From NCBI GenBank assembly GCA_035709005.1, contig DASTFB010000061.1:1-62569 (forward strand): a stretch of DNA of 62,569 nt. The letters run 5' to 3'. The notes under the pieces were generated by a model. The model was given only the letters and a program-made list of their open reading frames with translations. It had not been told where the DNA came from and made no database searches. Source of the DNA: Candidatus Methylomirabilota bacterium (lineage in GTDB: Bacteria; Methylomirabilota; Methylomirabilia; Rokubacteriales; CSP1-6). Every line of letters begins with the position of its first letter. Position 1 is the stretch's first letter. A program made the position numbers and the translations under genes. Below, in pieces: positions 33,591-41,402 of this stretch.

Positions 33591-33869
33591 ATGACCACCG
33601 CGCGTTCGCACGATGCCCTGACCAGGGCCGTGCAGCTCCTGGCCGAAGGCGCCTGGCAGCCGGCGCACGAGATCGTCCAGAACGAGCGAGGTGCGCTGGC
33701 GGCCTGGCTTCACGGCATCGTGCACACGCTGGAGGGCGACCTCGACAACGCACAGTACTGGTACCGACGCGCTGATCGCCGCTTCCCCGGCCCCGACGCC
33801 GTCCAGGCCGAGCTCGCGGCGGCCCGCGCGCTACTGGACCAGCCCGAGGAGATTCAAGATGAGCGATGA
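33591..33869 (+). CDS. Small helical (TPR-like) conserved protein
   Basis: A 92-residue protein with an AGGAGG ribosome site before ATG 33591. It is almost entirely helical: LTRAVQLLAEGAWQPAHEIVQ, ALAAWLHGIVHTLEGDLDNAQYWYRRA and a C-terminal QAELAAARALLDQ. The paired-helix pattern with W-x-P-A-H and D-x-x-N-A-x-Y-W-Y-R-R-A recurs in a small conserved family of unknown role. Its 3' end overlaps the dioxygenase start by 11 bases, so the two are co-translated. Confidence 0.8.
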   Translation: MTTARSHDALTRAVQLLAEGAWQPAHEIVQNERGALAAWLHGIVHTLEGDLDNAQYWYRRADRRFPGPDAVQAELAAARALLDQPEEIQDER

Positions 33870-34482
33870 GGCGAGCCAGACTCGTCGGCAATTTCTGAGA
33901 TCTGCGACCGTCCTGCCGGCGGCGTTCGCGGTGGGCGCGTCCGTGGACGTGCAGGCCCAGGCCCCCGGGGCTCCGCCCACGCCGGCCTGCGGCGAGGGCG
34001 ACGCGCACACTCCCGCCCAGACGGCCGGGCCCTACTTCAAACCGAACTCCCCGCGGCGGACCTCGCTGGTCGAGCCGGGCACGTCGGGGACGCGGATCGT
34101 CATCGCGGGGACCGTCCGGACGACGGACTGCACACCGGTCCCGCGCGCGCTCGTGGACTTCTGGCAGGCCGACGACCGCGGGCACTACGACAACGCCGGG
34201 GATCGTCTGCGCGGGCACCAGTTCACCGATGGCGAGGGCCGGTACCGGCTCGAGACGATCGTGCCGGGCCACTATCCGGGTCGCACCCGCCACATCCACG
34301 TGAAGGTCCAGGCCCCGAGCCGGCCCGTCCTGACGACCCAGCTCTATTTTCCGGGCGACCCCGCCAATGAACGCGACGGGCTCTTCCGGCCCGAGCTCGT
34401 GCTGAACGTGCGCGAGGGTCGGACCGGCAGGGCGGCGAGCTTCGACTTCGTCCTGCCCGTGAGCAGCGCCCGGCGCGCGTGA
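33859..34482 (+). CDS. Tat-exported intradiol ring-cleavage dioxygenase-like protein
   Basis: A 207-residue protein. The N-terminus has a twin-arginine signal (TRRQFLRSATVLPAAFAVG), so it folds before export. The mature part is the intradiol dioxygenase barrel: PYFKPNSP, VDFWQADDRGHYDN with one iron tyrosine, and VPGHYPGRTRHIHVKV with the second tyrosine and the two iron histidines. Cytoplasmic members cleave catechol or protocatechuate between the hydroxyls with Fe(III). Exported ones are less studied and may act on extracellular aromatics or have lost ring cleavage. All four metal ligands appear present. It overlaps both its neighbours (11 and 4 bases). Confidence 0.88.
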   Translation: MSDEASQTRRQFLRSATVLPAAFAVGASVDVQAQAPGAPPTPACGEGDAHTPAQTAGPYFKPNSPRRTSLVEPGTSGTRIVIAGTVRTTDCTPVPRALVDFWQADDRGHYDNAGDRLRGHQFTDGEGRYRLETIVPGHYPGRTRHIHVKVQAPSRPVLTTQLYFPGDPANERDGLFRPELVLNVREGRTGRAASFDFVLPVSSARRA

Positions 34483-35396
34483 GCTCGATGTCGTCGCCGA
34501 TGGAGCGGCGGCGCCTGGGGAAGACGGACATCGAGGCCAGCATCCTCGGCTTCGGCGGCTCCGAGATCGGTTACCAGCGGGTGAGCGCACGCGCCGTGGC
34601 CCGCCTGCTGGGCAGCGCCCTGGACGCCGGCCTGAATATCGTCGACACCGCCGAGTGCTACGAGAACAGCGAGGTCCTCATCGGGCAGGCGATCGCTGGC
34701 CGCCGCCGGGAGGTGTACCTCCTCAGCAAATGCGGGCATCCCGACGGCTGGGGGCGGGAAGACTGGCGCCCGGCCTCGTTGCTGGCCAGCATCGAGCGGA
34801 GCCTCCGCCGGCTCCGCACCGAGTACCTCGACCTGATCCAGCTCCACAGTTGCTCGCGGGCCGAGCTGGAGCGCGGCGACGCCATCGCAGCGCTCGAGCG
34901 GGCCCGGGATCGAGGCTGGGCCCGGTACATCGGCTACAGCGGCGACGGCCAGGCTGCCCGCTACGCGGTGGAGTGCGGCCGCTTCGACACGCTGCAGACG
35001 TCGCTGAGCATCGCCGACCAGGAGGCCGTGGAGCTGACCCTGCCCCTGGCGCGGGCGCGCGGGATGGGCGTGATCGCCAAACGGCCGCTGGCCAACGTGG
35101 CCTGGACCTACGCGCGGAAGCCCGCCGAGCCGTACTACCAGACGTACTGGTCGCGGCTGCGCGTGCTCGACTATCCGTTCCTGCGCGGCCCGGCCGAGAG
35201 CGCCGTGGCGACCGCATTGCGGTTCACGCTCAGCGTGCCGGGCGTGCACGCGGTCATCGTCGGCACGGCCAGGCCGGAGCGGTGGGAGCAGAACGCGGCG
35301 TTGCTTCGCGGGGGTCTGCTGCCGGCGGCCGACGTGGAGCGGATCCGGACGCGCTGGGCCCAGGTCGCCGACGCCTCCTGGGTGGGGCAGGTCTGA
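34479..35396 (+). CDS. Aldo/keto reductase
   Basis: A 305-residue NADPH-type reductase. The GTG at 34479 overlaps the dioxygenase stop (GTGA); ATG codons at 34488 and 34500 are alternatives, the last lying just before the conserved RRLGKTDIEASILGFGGSE. The catalytic residues fall in LNIVDTAECYENSE (Asp, Tyr), LLSKCGHP (Lys) and DLIQLHS (His). Translational coupling to the dioxygenase-like gene suggests they serve one process, although the dioxygenase is exported and this protein is cytoplasmic. A terminator-like hairpin follows directly. Confidence 0.92.
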   Translation: MSSMSSPMERRRLGKTDIEASILGFGGSEIGYQRVSARAVARLLGSALDAGLNIVDTAECYENSEVLIGQAIAGRRREVYLLSKCGHPDGWGREDWRPASLLASIERSLRRLRTEYLDLIQLHSCSRAELERGDAIAALERARDRGWARYIGYSGDGQAARYAVECGRFDTLQTSLSIADQEAVELTLPLARARGMGVIAKRPLANVAWTYARKPAEPYYQTYWSRLRVLDYPFLRGPAESAVATALRFTLSVPGVHAVIVGTARPERWEQNAALLRGGLLPAADVERIRTRWAQVADASWVGQV

Positions 35397-35399
35397 GCG

Positions 35400-35421
35400 G
35401 TTTGGGCTTCCCGGCCCAAAC
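35400..35421 (+). terminator. Hairpin after the aldo/keto reductase gene
   Basis: GTTTGGGC (35400-35407) and GCCCAAAC (35414-35421) form a perfect 8-bp stem around TTCCCG, four bases after the stop codon. There is no long T tract (CGTTCTG follows), so it may be a weak or Rho-assisted terminator separating this operon from the iron-type ABC operon. Confidence 0.6.
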
Positions 35422-35515
35422 GTTCTGTGCGAGCATTGGGACCCCCGGGCCGGTCGGCCCGTGGAGCGCTGTACCAGCGCCGATCGGCGGCTGATCGAGT
35501 GAAAGGAGAAGATCG

Positions 35516-36631
35516 ATGCGGCATCGCGCGGATATCTTTGCGTTGTTCACCGCGGCCGCGCTGGCCGGGGTGGTGGTCGCCGCGGCAACTCCGGCCTCGG
35601 CGGCCGAGCTGACTCCCCAGGAAGAGAAGCTGGTCGCCGCGGCCAAGCAGGAGGGGGCCGTCACCTTCCTGAACCCCCTGTTCAGTGACGAGACGGGTAC
35701 GCGGCTGGGCGCCGCCTTCATCAAACGCTACGGCCTGGGCAGCGACTTCAAGTTCAACAACCTGCGCAAGGGGACCGGCGCCACCGTGGCCCAGGTGCGT
35801 CAGGAGATCCAGGCCGGCCGGTTCACCGTGGACGTGCACATGGTGAGCGCGCCCGGGTTCTTCGACGAGGCCAACAAGCGCGGGGCCTTCGAGAAGCTGG
35901 ACAGCGGGTACTGGAAGGACCACATCGAGCTCGTCGAGAAGGCCGGGCAGTACTCGAACTATCCCTACGTGGTCGTGCCGCTGGCCTACACGTTCCAGCC
36001 GGTGTGGAACAGCTCCTGCCCCGGGATGGCGGACATCAAGGTGACGTCCTACGCCGACACCGTCCAGCCGGCCCTGAAGGGCAAGACCATCTCGCCCGAC
36101 ATCACCAAGAGCTTCACCTACACGAACACGGCGATCTCGCTCATGGAGTCGGGCATCGACATGAACGCCTACTGGGACAAGCTCAAGGCGACCGATCCCA
36201 TCGTGGAGTTCCGTTCCGAGCCCAAGATGCAGATGGTCATCTCCTGCGAGCGGGCGTTCGACATGTGGAACCTCTCGGGGCGCGTCTACCAGAACGTCCT
36301 CAAGAAGCCCGAGCTGGCCAAGGTCCTCCGCATCGGCCACTTCAAGGAAGGCCAGGTCATGCTCGGCAACCAGATCGCCGTCTTGAAGGGCGCGCCGCAT
36401 CCCAATGCGGGGAAGCTGCTGGTCGAGTTCCTCCTGAGCAAGGAGGGGGCCGACATCTTCGTCGAGACCGAGGGCATCTACACCTTCCGCAAGGGCTACA
36501 CCCCCCCGGACGCGGCCAAGCCGTACCTCCTGGATCTCAGCCAGCACAAGCTGCTCGGGCTGAAGGACTGGGTGGGCGCCCAGGCCAAGTTCAAGGCCGT
36601 GCGGGGCGAGTGGATCAAGCGGTTCAAATAG
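35516..36631 (+). CDS. Iron(III)-type ABC transporter substrate-binding protein
   Basis: A 371-residue periplasmic protein with a GAAAGGAGAAG ribosome site and a signal peptide at residues 1-31 ending ASAAE. Landmarks of the FbpA/PotD-like family: AAKQEGAVTFLNPLF, AGRFTVDVHMVSAPGFFDEANKRGAFEKL, and a C-terminal AILKGAPHPNAGKLLVEFLLSKEG followed by YTFRKGY. Members bind Fe3+, thiamine, polyamines, phosphonates or organic anions; I cannot choose among them. It heads an operon with a fused permease and two ATPases. Confidence 0.9.
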   Translation: MRHRADIFALFTAAALAGVVVAAATPASAAELTPQEEKLVAAAKQEGAVTFLNPLFSDETGTRLGAAFIKRYGLGSDFKFNNLRKGTGATVAQVRQEIQAGRFTVDVHMVSAPGFFDEANKRGAFEKLDSGYWKDHIELVEKAGQYSNYPYVVVPLAYTFQPVWNSSCPGMADIKVTSYADTVQPALKGKTISPDITKSFTYTNTAISLMESGIDMNAYWDKLKATDPIVEFRSEPKMQMVISCERAFDMWNLSGRVYQNVLKKPELAKVLRIGHFKEGQVMLGNQIAVLKGAPHPNAGKLLVEFLLSKEGADIFVETEGIYTFRKGYTPPDAAKPYLLDLSQHKLLGLKDWVGAQAKFKAVRGEWIKRFK

Positions 36632-36639
36632 GAACGGCC

Positions 36640-36663
36640 GGGACCCGGCGGCGGCCGGGTCCC
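36640..36663 (+). promoter_or_regulatory. Intercistronic hairpin between binding protein and permease
   Basis: GGGACCCGGC (36640-36649) and GCCGGGTCCC (36654-36663) form a perfect 10-bp stem with loop GGCG, nine bases after the stop codon and eleven before the permease ATG. No T tract follows. Such hairpins after binding-protein genes often stabilise the upstream mRNA and lower permease expression. Confidence 0.6.
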
Positions 36664-36673
36664 CTGCTCCCTC

Positions 36674-38437
36674 ATGCGGACTGAAGCCGCCCTCGAGACC
36701 TTCGACGGCGCGCCGGTAGCGAGCCGCTGGCGCAGCCTGGCCCGGAGCCTGGTGACCCAGGAATCGGTCATCACGCTGGTGGCCAGTGTCGTCGTGGCCG
36801 CGGCCGTCCTCCTGCCTCTGGCCACGCTGATCGTGAGCAGCTTCCAGGTCCTGGACCACCTGGGGTTCGACACTCGCTGGGGGCTGGAGAACTACCGAAC
36901 GCTCATCAGTGACCGGATCATCCGCAAGGCGTTCGTCAACACGCTGCTCATCAGTACTGGCTCCATGCTCCTGGCCACCGTGCTGGGGGTGTCCCTGGCC
37001 TGGATCAACGCGCGGACGAACTGCCCGGGGCGGGAGAAGCTCGAGCCGTTCAATCTGATCCCTTTCTTCCTGAGCCCCTTTGTGGGCGCCATCGCCTGGC
37101 ACAACCTGGCCGCGCCGAGGACGGGGCTGCTCAACGCCTGGGCCCGCCAGCTCTTCGGTATCGAGGGACATCTCCTCAACGTCGACAACATCTACGGCGT
37201 GATCTGGGTGACGGGGATCTTCTTCACTCCGCTGGTCTACCTCTTCGTGGTCGGCTCCCTCCGCCGGATGGACCCGTCGCTCGAGGACAGCGCGCGCACG
37301 ACGGGTGCCGGGCTGGTGCGCACCACCCTGACGGTGACCCTGCCCCTGGTGGCGCCCGGGATCCTCTCGGGGGCCATCATCGTCTTCGTCACGAGCGCCG
37401 GAGAGTTCGGGGTGCCCTTCAAGCTGGGCTCGCCCTACGGCTGGGAAACCCTCACCACCCAGATCTTCTCCAAGGCCGTGGGCGACGACGCCAACCACTA
37501 TCTGGGCGCCACCATGAGCATGGCCCTGGGGGTCATCACGGCCTTCTTCGTCTGGATCCAGCAGCGCGTCATCGCGCCCCGCTCGTTCACCACGGTGACG
37601 GGCAAGGGCTTCCGGCCCAACTTCATCGACCTGGGCCGCTGGAAGTGGGTGGCCCTGGGCTTCAACCTGGCTTTCATCCTCGTCGCCGTGCTGCTGCCCC
37701 TCTTCTGCCTGCTGGTGGTGAGCCTGCACCCGGTGTGGGAGGGCGAAATCATCGCGCGCGACCTGACCGTCTGGAACTACCAGAAGGTCCTCTTCTTCTG
37801 GCGGCCCGACGCCATCCGGTCGGCGACCAACGGGATCCTCAACAGCTTCATCCTGGCCTTTGCCGGCGCCACGATCGCCATGGTGCTCTCGCTCGTGGTG
37901 AGCTACATGATCCACCGGACCCGGGGCTTCGGGGCCAGGCTGCTCGACTTTCTCTGCGTCGTTCCCATCGGCTTCCCGGGCATCGTGCTGGCCATGGGGG
38001 TGCTGGTGACGTACATCCAGACGCCGATCTACGCCACCCTGTGGATTTTGCTCCTGGGCTACATCACCCGCTTCTTCCCCTACGGCCAGCGCAACGTCTC
38101 GTCCGTCATGCTGGCCATCTCGGAGGAGCTGGACCAGAGCTCGCGGATGTCGGGGGCCTCGTGGCTGACGACGCTGCGGCGGGTGACGATCCCCCTGCTC
38201 AAGCCCGGAATCTTCGCGGGCTGGGTGCTGCTCTTCATCATCTTCCTGCGCGAGCTGTCGATCTCGATCATCCTGTACACCGCGGGAACGGAGACCCTGT
38301 CGGTCGGGGTCTACTACCTGGCCAATTTCGAGAACGAGCCGCTGACGTCGGCGCTCTCCATTGCCCAGACCGCGGTGCTTCTGCTCTGCATCGTCGTCTT
38401 CCGGCGCGTGGCGGGGCGGGAGGCGCTGACCGCCTGA
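36674..38437 (+). CDS. Iron(III)-type ABC transporter permease, two permease units fused
   Basis: A 587-residue inner-membrane protein made of two permease domains in tandem, as in FbpB/ThiP-like proteins. Each half has its own coupling loop: MDPSLEDSARTTGAGLVRTT in the first and EELDQSSRMSGASWLTTLRR in the second. About twelve helices are predicted, with a linker near residues 300-320 (RWKWVALGFNLAFI starts the second half). Because both halves are fused, a single gene suffices for the channel. The start is ATG 36674, 42 bases after the binding protein and behind the intercistronic hairpin. Confidence 0.93.
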   Translation: MRTEAALETFDGAPVASRWRSLARSLVTQESVITLVASVVVAAAVLLPLATLIVSSFQVLDHLGFDTRWGLENYRTLISDRIIRKAFVNTLLISTGSMLLATVLGVSLAWINARTNCPGREKLEPFNLIPFFLSPFVGAIAWHNLAAPRTGLLNAWARQLFGIEGHLLNVDNIYGVIWVTGIFFTPLVYLFVVGSLRRMDPSLEDSARTTGAGLVRTTLTVTLPLVAPGILSGAIIVFVTSAGEFGVPFKLGSPYGWETLTTQIFSKAVGDDANHYLGATMSMALGVITAFFVWIQQRVIAPRSFTTVTGKGFRPNFIDLGRWKWVALGFNLAFILVAVLLPLFCLLVVSLHPVWEGEIIARDLTVWNYQKVLFFWRPDAIRSATNGILNSFILAFAGATIAMVLSLVVSYMIHRTRGFGARLLDFLCVVPIGFPGIVLAMGVLVTYIQTPIYATLWILLLGYITRFFPYGQRNVSSVMLAISEELDQSSRMSGASWLTTLRRVTIPLLKPGIFAGWVLLFIIFLRELSISIILYTAGTETLSVGVYYLANFENEPLTSALSIAQTAVLLLCIVVFRRVAGREALTA

Positions 38438-38457
38438 ACGGGACGGCCGCCCCCCAC

Positions 38458-39567
38458 GTGGAGGCCCCACGCGCCGAGGCCCGGTATCTCGAGGTAGAGG
38501 GCCTCGTCAAGTCGTTCGGCAGCGATCGGGCGGTGGACGGCGTGTCGTTCTCGATTCCCCGGGGGAGGTTCCTCACCTTGCTGGGGCCCTCGGGCTGCGG
38601 CAAGACCACCACCCTCATGAGCATCGCCGGGCTTCATCGTCTGGACGCCGGCGAGATCCGGGTGGGCGGGGTTCCCTACACCTCGGTGGCCGGGCGCGTG
38701 TTCGTGGCGCCCGAGAAGCGCGACATCGGCATGGTGTTCCAGAGCTACGCCATCTGGCCCCACATGACGGTGGCCCAGAACGTGGCCTACCCCCTGGAGA
38801 TCCGCAAAGTGGACCGGGCCGAGATCGAGGACCGGGTGGCCGAGGTCCTGCGTCTGGTGGGGCTCGGGGCCATGGCCGGAAAGCTCGCCACCCAGCTCTC
38901 GGGAGGCCAGCAGCAACGCGCGGCGCTGGCCCGGGCGATCGTCTTTCATCCCAAGCTCCTGCTGTTCGACGAGCCGCTGAGCAACCTGGACCTCAAATTG
39001 CGTGAGCAGATGCGGGTCGAGCTGAAGCGGATCCAGCGCGAGGTGGGCATCACGTCGGTCTACGTGACCCACGACCAGGCCGAGGCCCTGGTGATGAGCG
39101 ACGAGATCATCGTCATGAGCAAGGGCCGGATTCAGCAGAAGGGCGGTCCCCACGACATCTACGCCCGCCCCACCAACCGGTACGTCAGCAACTTCATCGG
39201 GGCGGCCAATCTCCTGCCCGGCCGGATCGTGCGCGTCACCGGGCCAGGACGGGGCGAGATCGAGGTCGGGCAGGGCGCCGAGCGCGTGCAGCTGCCCTGC
39301 CGGTTGGGCGAGGGCCTCGCCGAGGGCGACGCCGCCGTGCTCTCGGTGCGGCCCGAGAACGTGGAGGCCTCGCGCGACAACGGGGGGCAGCCCCGGCTGG
39401 AAGGCGAGGTGCTGCAAACCATCTTCCTGGGTAACTGCCTCGATTGCCGCGTGCGCTGGGGCGAGTTCGAGTGGAAGGTGCTGGCCCACCCGCGGGACCG
39501 CCTGCAGCCCGGCGAGCGCGTCTCTCTCCGCCTGGACCCCGAGCACTCGCTGGCGGTCCGGCCATGA
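38458..39567 (+). CDS. ABC transporter ATP-binding protein (first of two)
   Basis: A 369-residue ATPase of the iron/polyamine type. The GTG at 38458 is the first start after the permease stop; no strong ribosome site is seen, so coupling to the permease is likely. Walker A GPSGCGKTTT, Q-loop MVFQSYAIWPHMTV, signature LSGGQQQR, Walker B LLLFDEPLSNLD and switch H in YVTHDQAE are intact. A TOBE regulatory domain fills the last 120 residues (LSVRPENVEASRD, FLGNCLDCRVRWGEFEWKV). It is about as similar to the next gene as paralogues usually are. Confidence 0.93.
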   Translation: MEAPRAEARYLEVEGLVKSFGSDRAVDGVSFSIPRGRFLTLLGPSGCGKTTTLMSIAGLHRLDAGEIRVGGVPYTSVAGRVFVAPEKRDIGMVFQSYAIWPHMTVAQNVAYPLEIRKVDRAEIEDRVAEVLRLVGLGAMAGKLATQLSGGQQQRAALARAIVFHPKLLLFDEPLSNLDLKLREQMRVELKRIQREVGITSVYVTHDQAEALVMSDEIIVMSKGRIQQKGGPHDIYARPTNRYVSNFIGAANLLPGRIVRVTGPGRGEIEVGQGAERVQLPCRLGEGLAEGDAAVLSVRPENVEASRDNGGQPRLEGEVLQTIFLGNCLDCRVRWGEFEWKVLAHPRDRLQPGERVSLRLDPEHSLAVRP

Positions 39568-40676
39568 CGCGGCCCCCGGAAGCTTTCGTCGACGTGGACC
39601 ATCTCACCAAGCGCTTCGGCTCCGAGGTGGCCGTGCATGACGTGAGCCTCGCGGTGGGCCGGGGCGAGTTCGTGACCTTGCTCGGCCCGTCCGGCTGTGG
39701 GAAGACGACGACGCTGCGGTGCATCGCAGGTCTGGAGCGTCCCGATGCCGGCGAGGTCCGCATCGACGGCGTGGTCGTGGCCTCGGGCGAGCGAGGGATC
39801 TTCCTCAATCCCGAGGACCGCAATATCGGCATGGTGTTCCAGAGCTACGCCGTCTGGCCTCACATGACCGTCTTCGACAACGTGGCCTACGGCCTCCGCA
39901 TCCGGCGCGCCGGGCGGGCCGAGATCAAGTCGCGGACTACGAAGGCGCTGGAACTGGTGGGCCTGGCTCACCTGGCCGACCGTTACGCCATGAAGCTCTC
40001 CGGAGGCCAGCGCCAGCGCGTGGCGCTGGCCCGGGCCATCGTCTACAACCCCAAGGTCGTCCTGTTCGACGAGCCCCTCAGCAACCTGGACGCCAAGCTC
40101 CGCGAGCAGATGCGGGTCGAGCTGGTCCGTCTCCAGCACGACGTCGGCATCACGTCCGTCTACGTGACCCACGATCAGACCGAAGCCCTCGTCATGAGCG
40201 ACCGGGTCATCGTGATGGACCGGGGAGTCATCCAGCAGGTGGGAGACCCCCAGACCATCTATGCGCGGCCGGCCAATGCCTTCGTGGCGAACTTCATCGG
40301 GGTGGCCAACCTCCTGGAAGGAACCCTGCTCGGCCGCCACGGCGAGCTCTGCGAGCTGGAAATCCCCCTGGGTGAGGGGCGGCTACCGCTCCGGCTCCGG
40401 GCCGCTGGAGGCGAGGGGGCGGCGCGCGGCCAGCGCATCATCCTGAGCCTGCGCCCCGAGGACATCTCGCTCCACCTGGCCCGCCCGGACGCATGCCCGA
40501 ACGTGATCGAGGGCCAGGTCATCGACACCGTCTACCTGGGGAACTTTCTCGACTGCCAGGTCCGGGTGGGAACCCACGAGGTCGGGGTGCAGATCGCTCA
40601 CTACGAGCAGCTCGTCCCCGATCAGAAGGTGTTTCTGACGTTCCAGCCTGACCACGGGCTCTGTCTGACCGAGTAG
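39564..40676 (+). CDS. ABC transporter ATP-binding protein (second of two)
   Basis: A 370-residue ATPase whose ATG at 39564 overlaps the previous stop (ATGA). It has Walker A GPSGCGKTTT, MVFQSYAVWPHMTV, signature LSGGQRQR, Walker B VVLFDEPLSNLD, YVTHDQTE and a C-terminal TOBE domain (LSLRPEDISLHLARP, YLGNFLDCQVRVGTHEV). Two adjacent ATPases behind one fused permease imply a heterodimeric motor, or a recent duplication with division of labour. Similarity through the TOBE domain (FLGNxLDC in both) supports duplication. Confidence 0.93.
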   Translation: MTRPPEAFVDVDHLTKRFGSEVAVHDVSLAVGRGEFVTLLGPSGCGKTTTLRCIAGLERPDAGEVRIDGVVVASGERGIFLNPEDRNIGMVFQSYAVWPHMTVFDNVAYGLRIRRAGRAEIKSRTTKALELVGLAHLADRYAMKLSGGQRQRVALARAIVYNPKVVLFDEPLSNLDAKLREQMRVELVRLQHDVGITSVYVTHDQTEALVMSDRVIVMDRGVIQQVGDPQTIYARPANAFVANFIGVANLLEGTLLGRHGELCELEIPLGEGRLPLRLRAAGGEGAARGQRIILSLRPEDISLHLARPDACPNVIEGQVIDTVYLGNFLDCQVRVGTHEVGVQIAHYEQLVPDQKVFLTFQPDHGLCLTE

Positions 40677-40695
40677 GTGACGGCGGCCGGCGCGC

Positions 40696-41118
40696 TCAGC
40701 GCGCGCCGTCCAGCGCCACTTCGGTGACCCGGAACAGGCCGGCCTCTTCCTTCAGCATTACCGTGGCCGGCCCCCGCATCTCCTTGTCGCCGACGCGTAC
40801 GGCCAGCTCACTCACCGTGACGCCCTTCACCTCGGCGCCGTTGCGGATGGTGGCGAGGCCGCGGAACGGGAACTGGAGCATCACCTCCGCCTTGCGTGAG
40901 GCTGGCTCCAGGGTAAAGACCTGCTCGCCCAGCTTCACGGGCACGGCGTCGGCCGCGACGCCGCTCAGCTCCTCCCACTGTCCGTGTCCCCAGGCCAGCA
41001 GGAACGCCTGGGCGGCCGCGATGTGGGCCGGCGGCCCCGTCGATTCGTCGGCCCGCCCGGCGACCGGTGTCAGGCTCATCGCGGCGAACGCCAGCACGAT
41101 TCCCCAGCGAACGTTCAT
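40696..41118 (-). CDS. Small exported protein of unknown function
   Basis: A 140-residue protein starting ATG 41118 with GGGGGTG upstream; in-frame reading further upstream crosses the promoter region and is rejected. Residues 1-23 are a signal peptide (MNVRWGIVLAFAAMSLTPVA). The mature part begins with a helix containing AAAQAFLLAWGHGQWEELSG and continues with beta-strands, an arrangement like small NTF2/DUF4864-type periplasmic proteins, but I do not assign a family. It is divergent from the OmpA-like lipoprotein and converges with the ABC operon over a 19-base gap containing GCGCGC-rich palindrome sequence. Confidence 0.75.
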   Translation of the reverse strand: MNVRWGIVLAFAAMSLTPVAGRADESTGPPAHIAAAQAFLLAWGHGQWEELSGVAADAVPVKLGEQVFTLEPASRKAEVMLQFPFRGLATIRNGAEVKGVTVSELAVRVGDKEMRGPATVMLKEEAGLFRVTEVALDGAR

Positions 41119-41260
41119 GGCAGCACCCCCCTGGGACCAGGCACCGCAAGCGCGATACCAGAGGCCGGCGGCCGGCCAAGTCGCCGACTTTCCGCCGCTT
41201 CTCGGCGAACGGCGGCCCGTCCGTGCCAGGTTGACGTGACAACTCTGCGTGGTGTCAGCG

Positions 41261-41293
41261 GCGTGACTGCTGCGTGACTGCCGCGTGACTGCT
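41261..41293. repeat. Three tandem 11-bp repeats in a divergent promoter region
   Basis: GCGTGACTGCT, GCGTGACTGCC and GCGTGACTGCT follow one another without gaps at 41261-41271, 41272-41282 and 41283-41293. The period equals about one helical turn, so all copies face the same side of DNA. The array lies between the divergent genes at 40696-41118 (-) and 41403-42326 (+) and looks like an operator for a cooperatively binding regulator. Confidence 0.6.
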
Positions 41294-41402
41294 GCGAACA
41301 AATGTCGGTTCCCGGCGGCACGCCTCGTAGACTTCTTGAAGAGACTTGGCCTAACCACGTGCGTTCGGGGATTCAGCAATGGCTACGGAGGAGGTGCCAA
41401 CG

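Noticed and set aside
35171-38470. A 1,099-codon open frame on the minus strand opposite the iron-type ABC operon
   Set aside because: Its translation is low-complexity, rich in H, D, Q, R and G, with no family motif; the plus strand carries complete, well-conserved transporter genes. It is a by-product of high GC at third codon positions.
41231-41259. TTGACG considered as the -35 of the OmpA lipoprotein promoter
   Set aside because: The hexamer 17 bases downstream is GTCAGC, which does not resemble a -10; other spacings are no better.
41261-41293. Short tandem repeats considered as a CRISPR array
   Set aside because: Units are only 11 bp with no spacers, and no cas genes are present.
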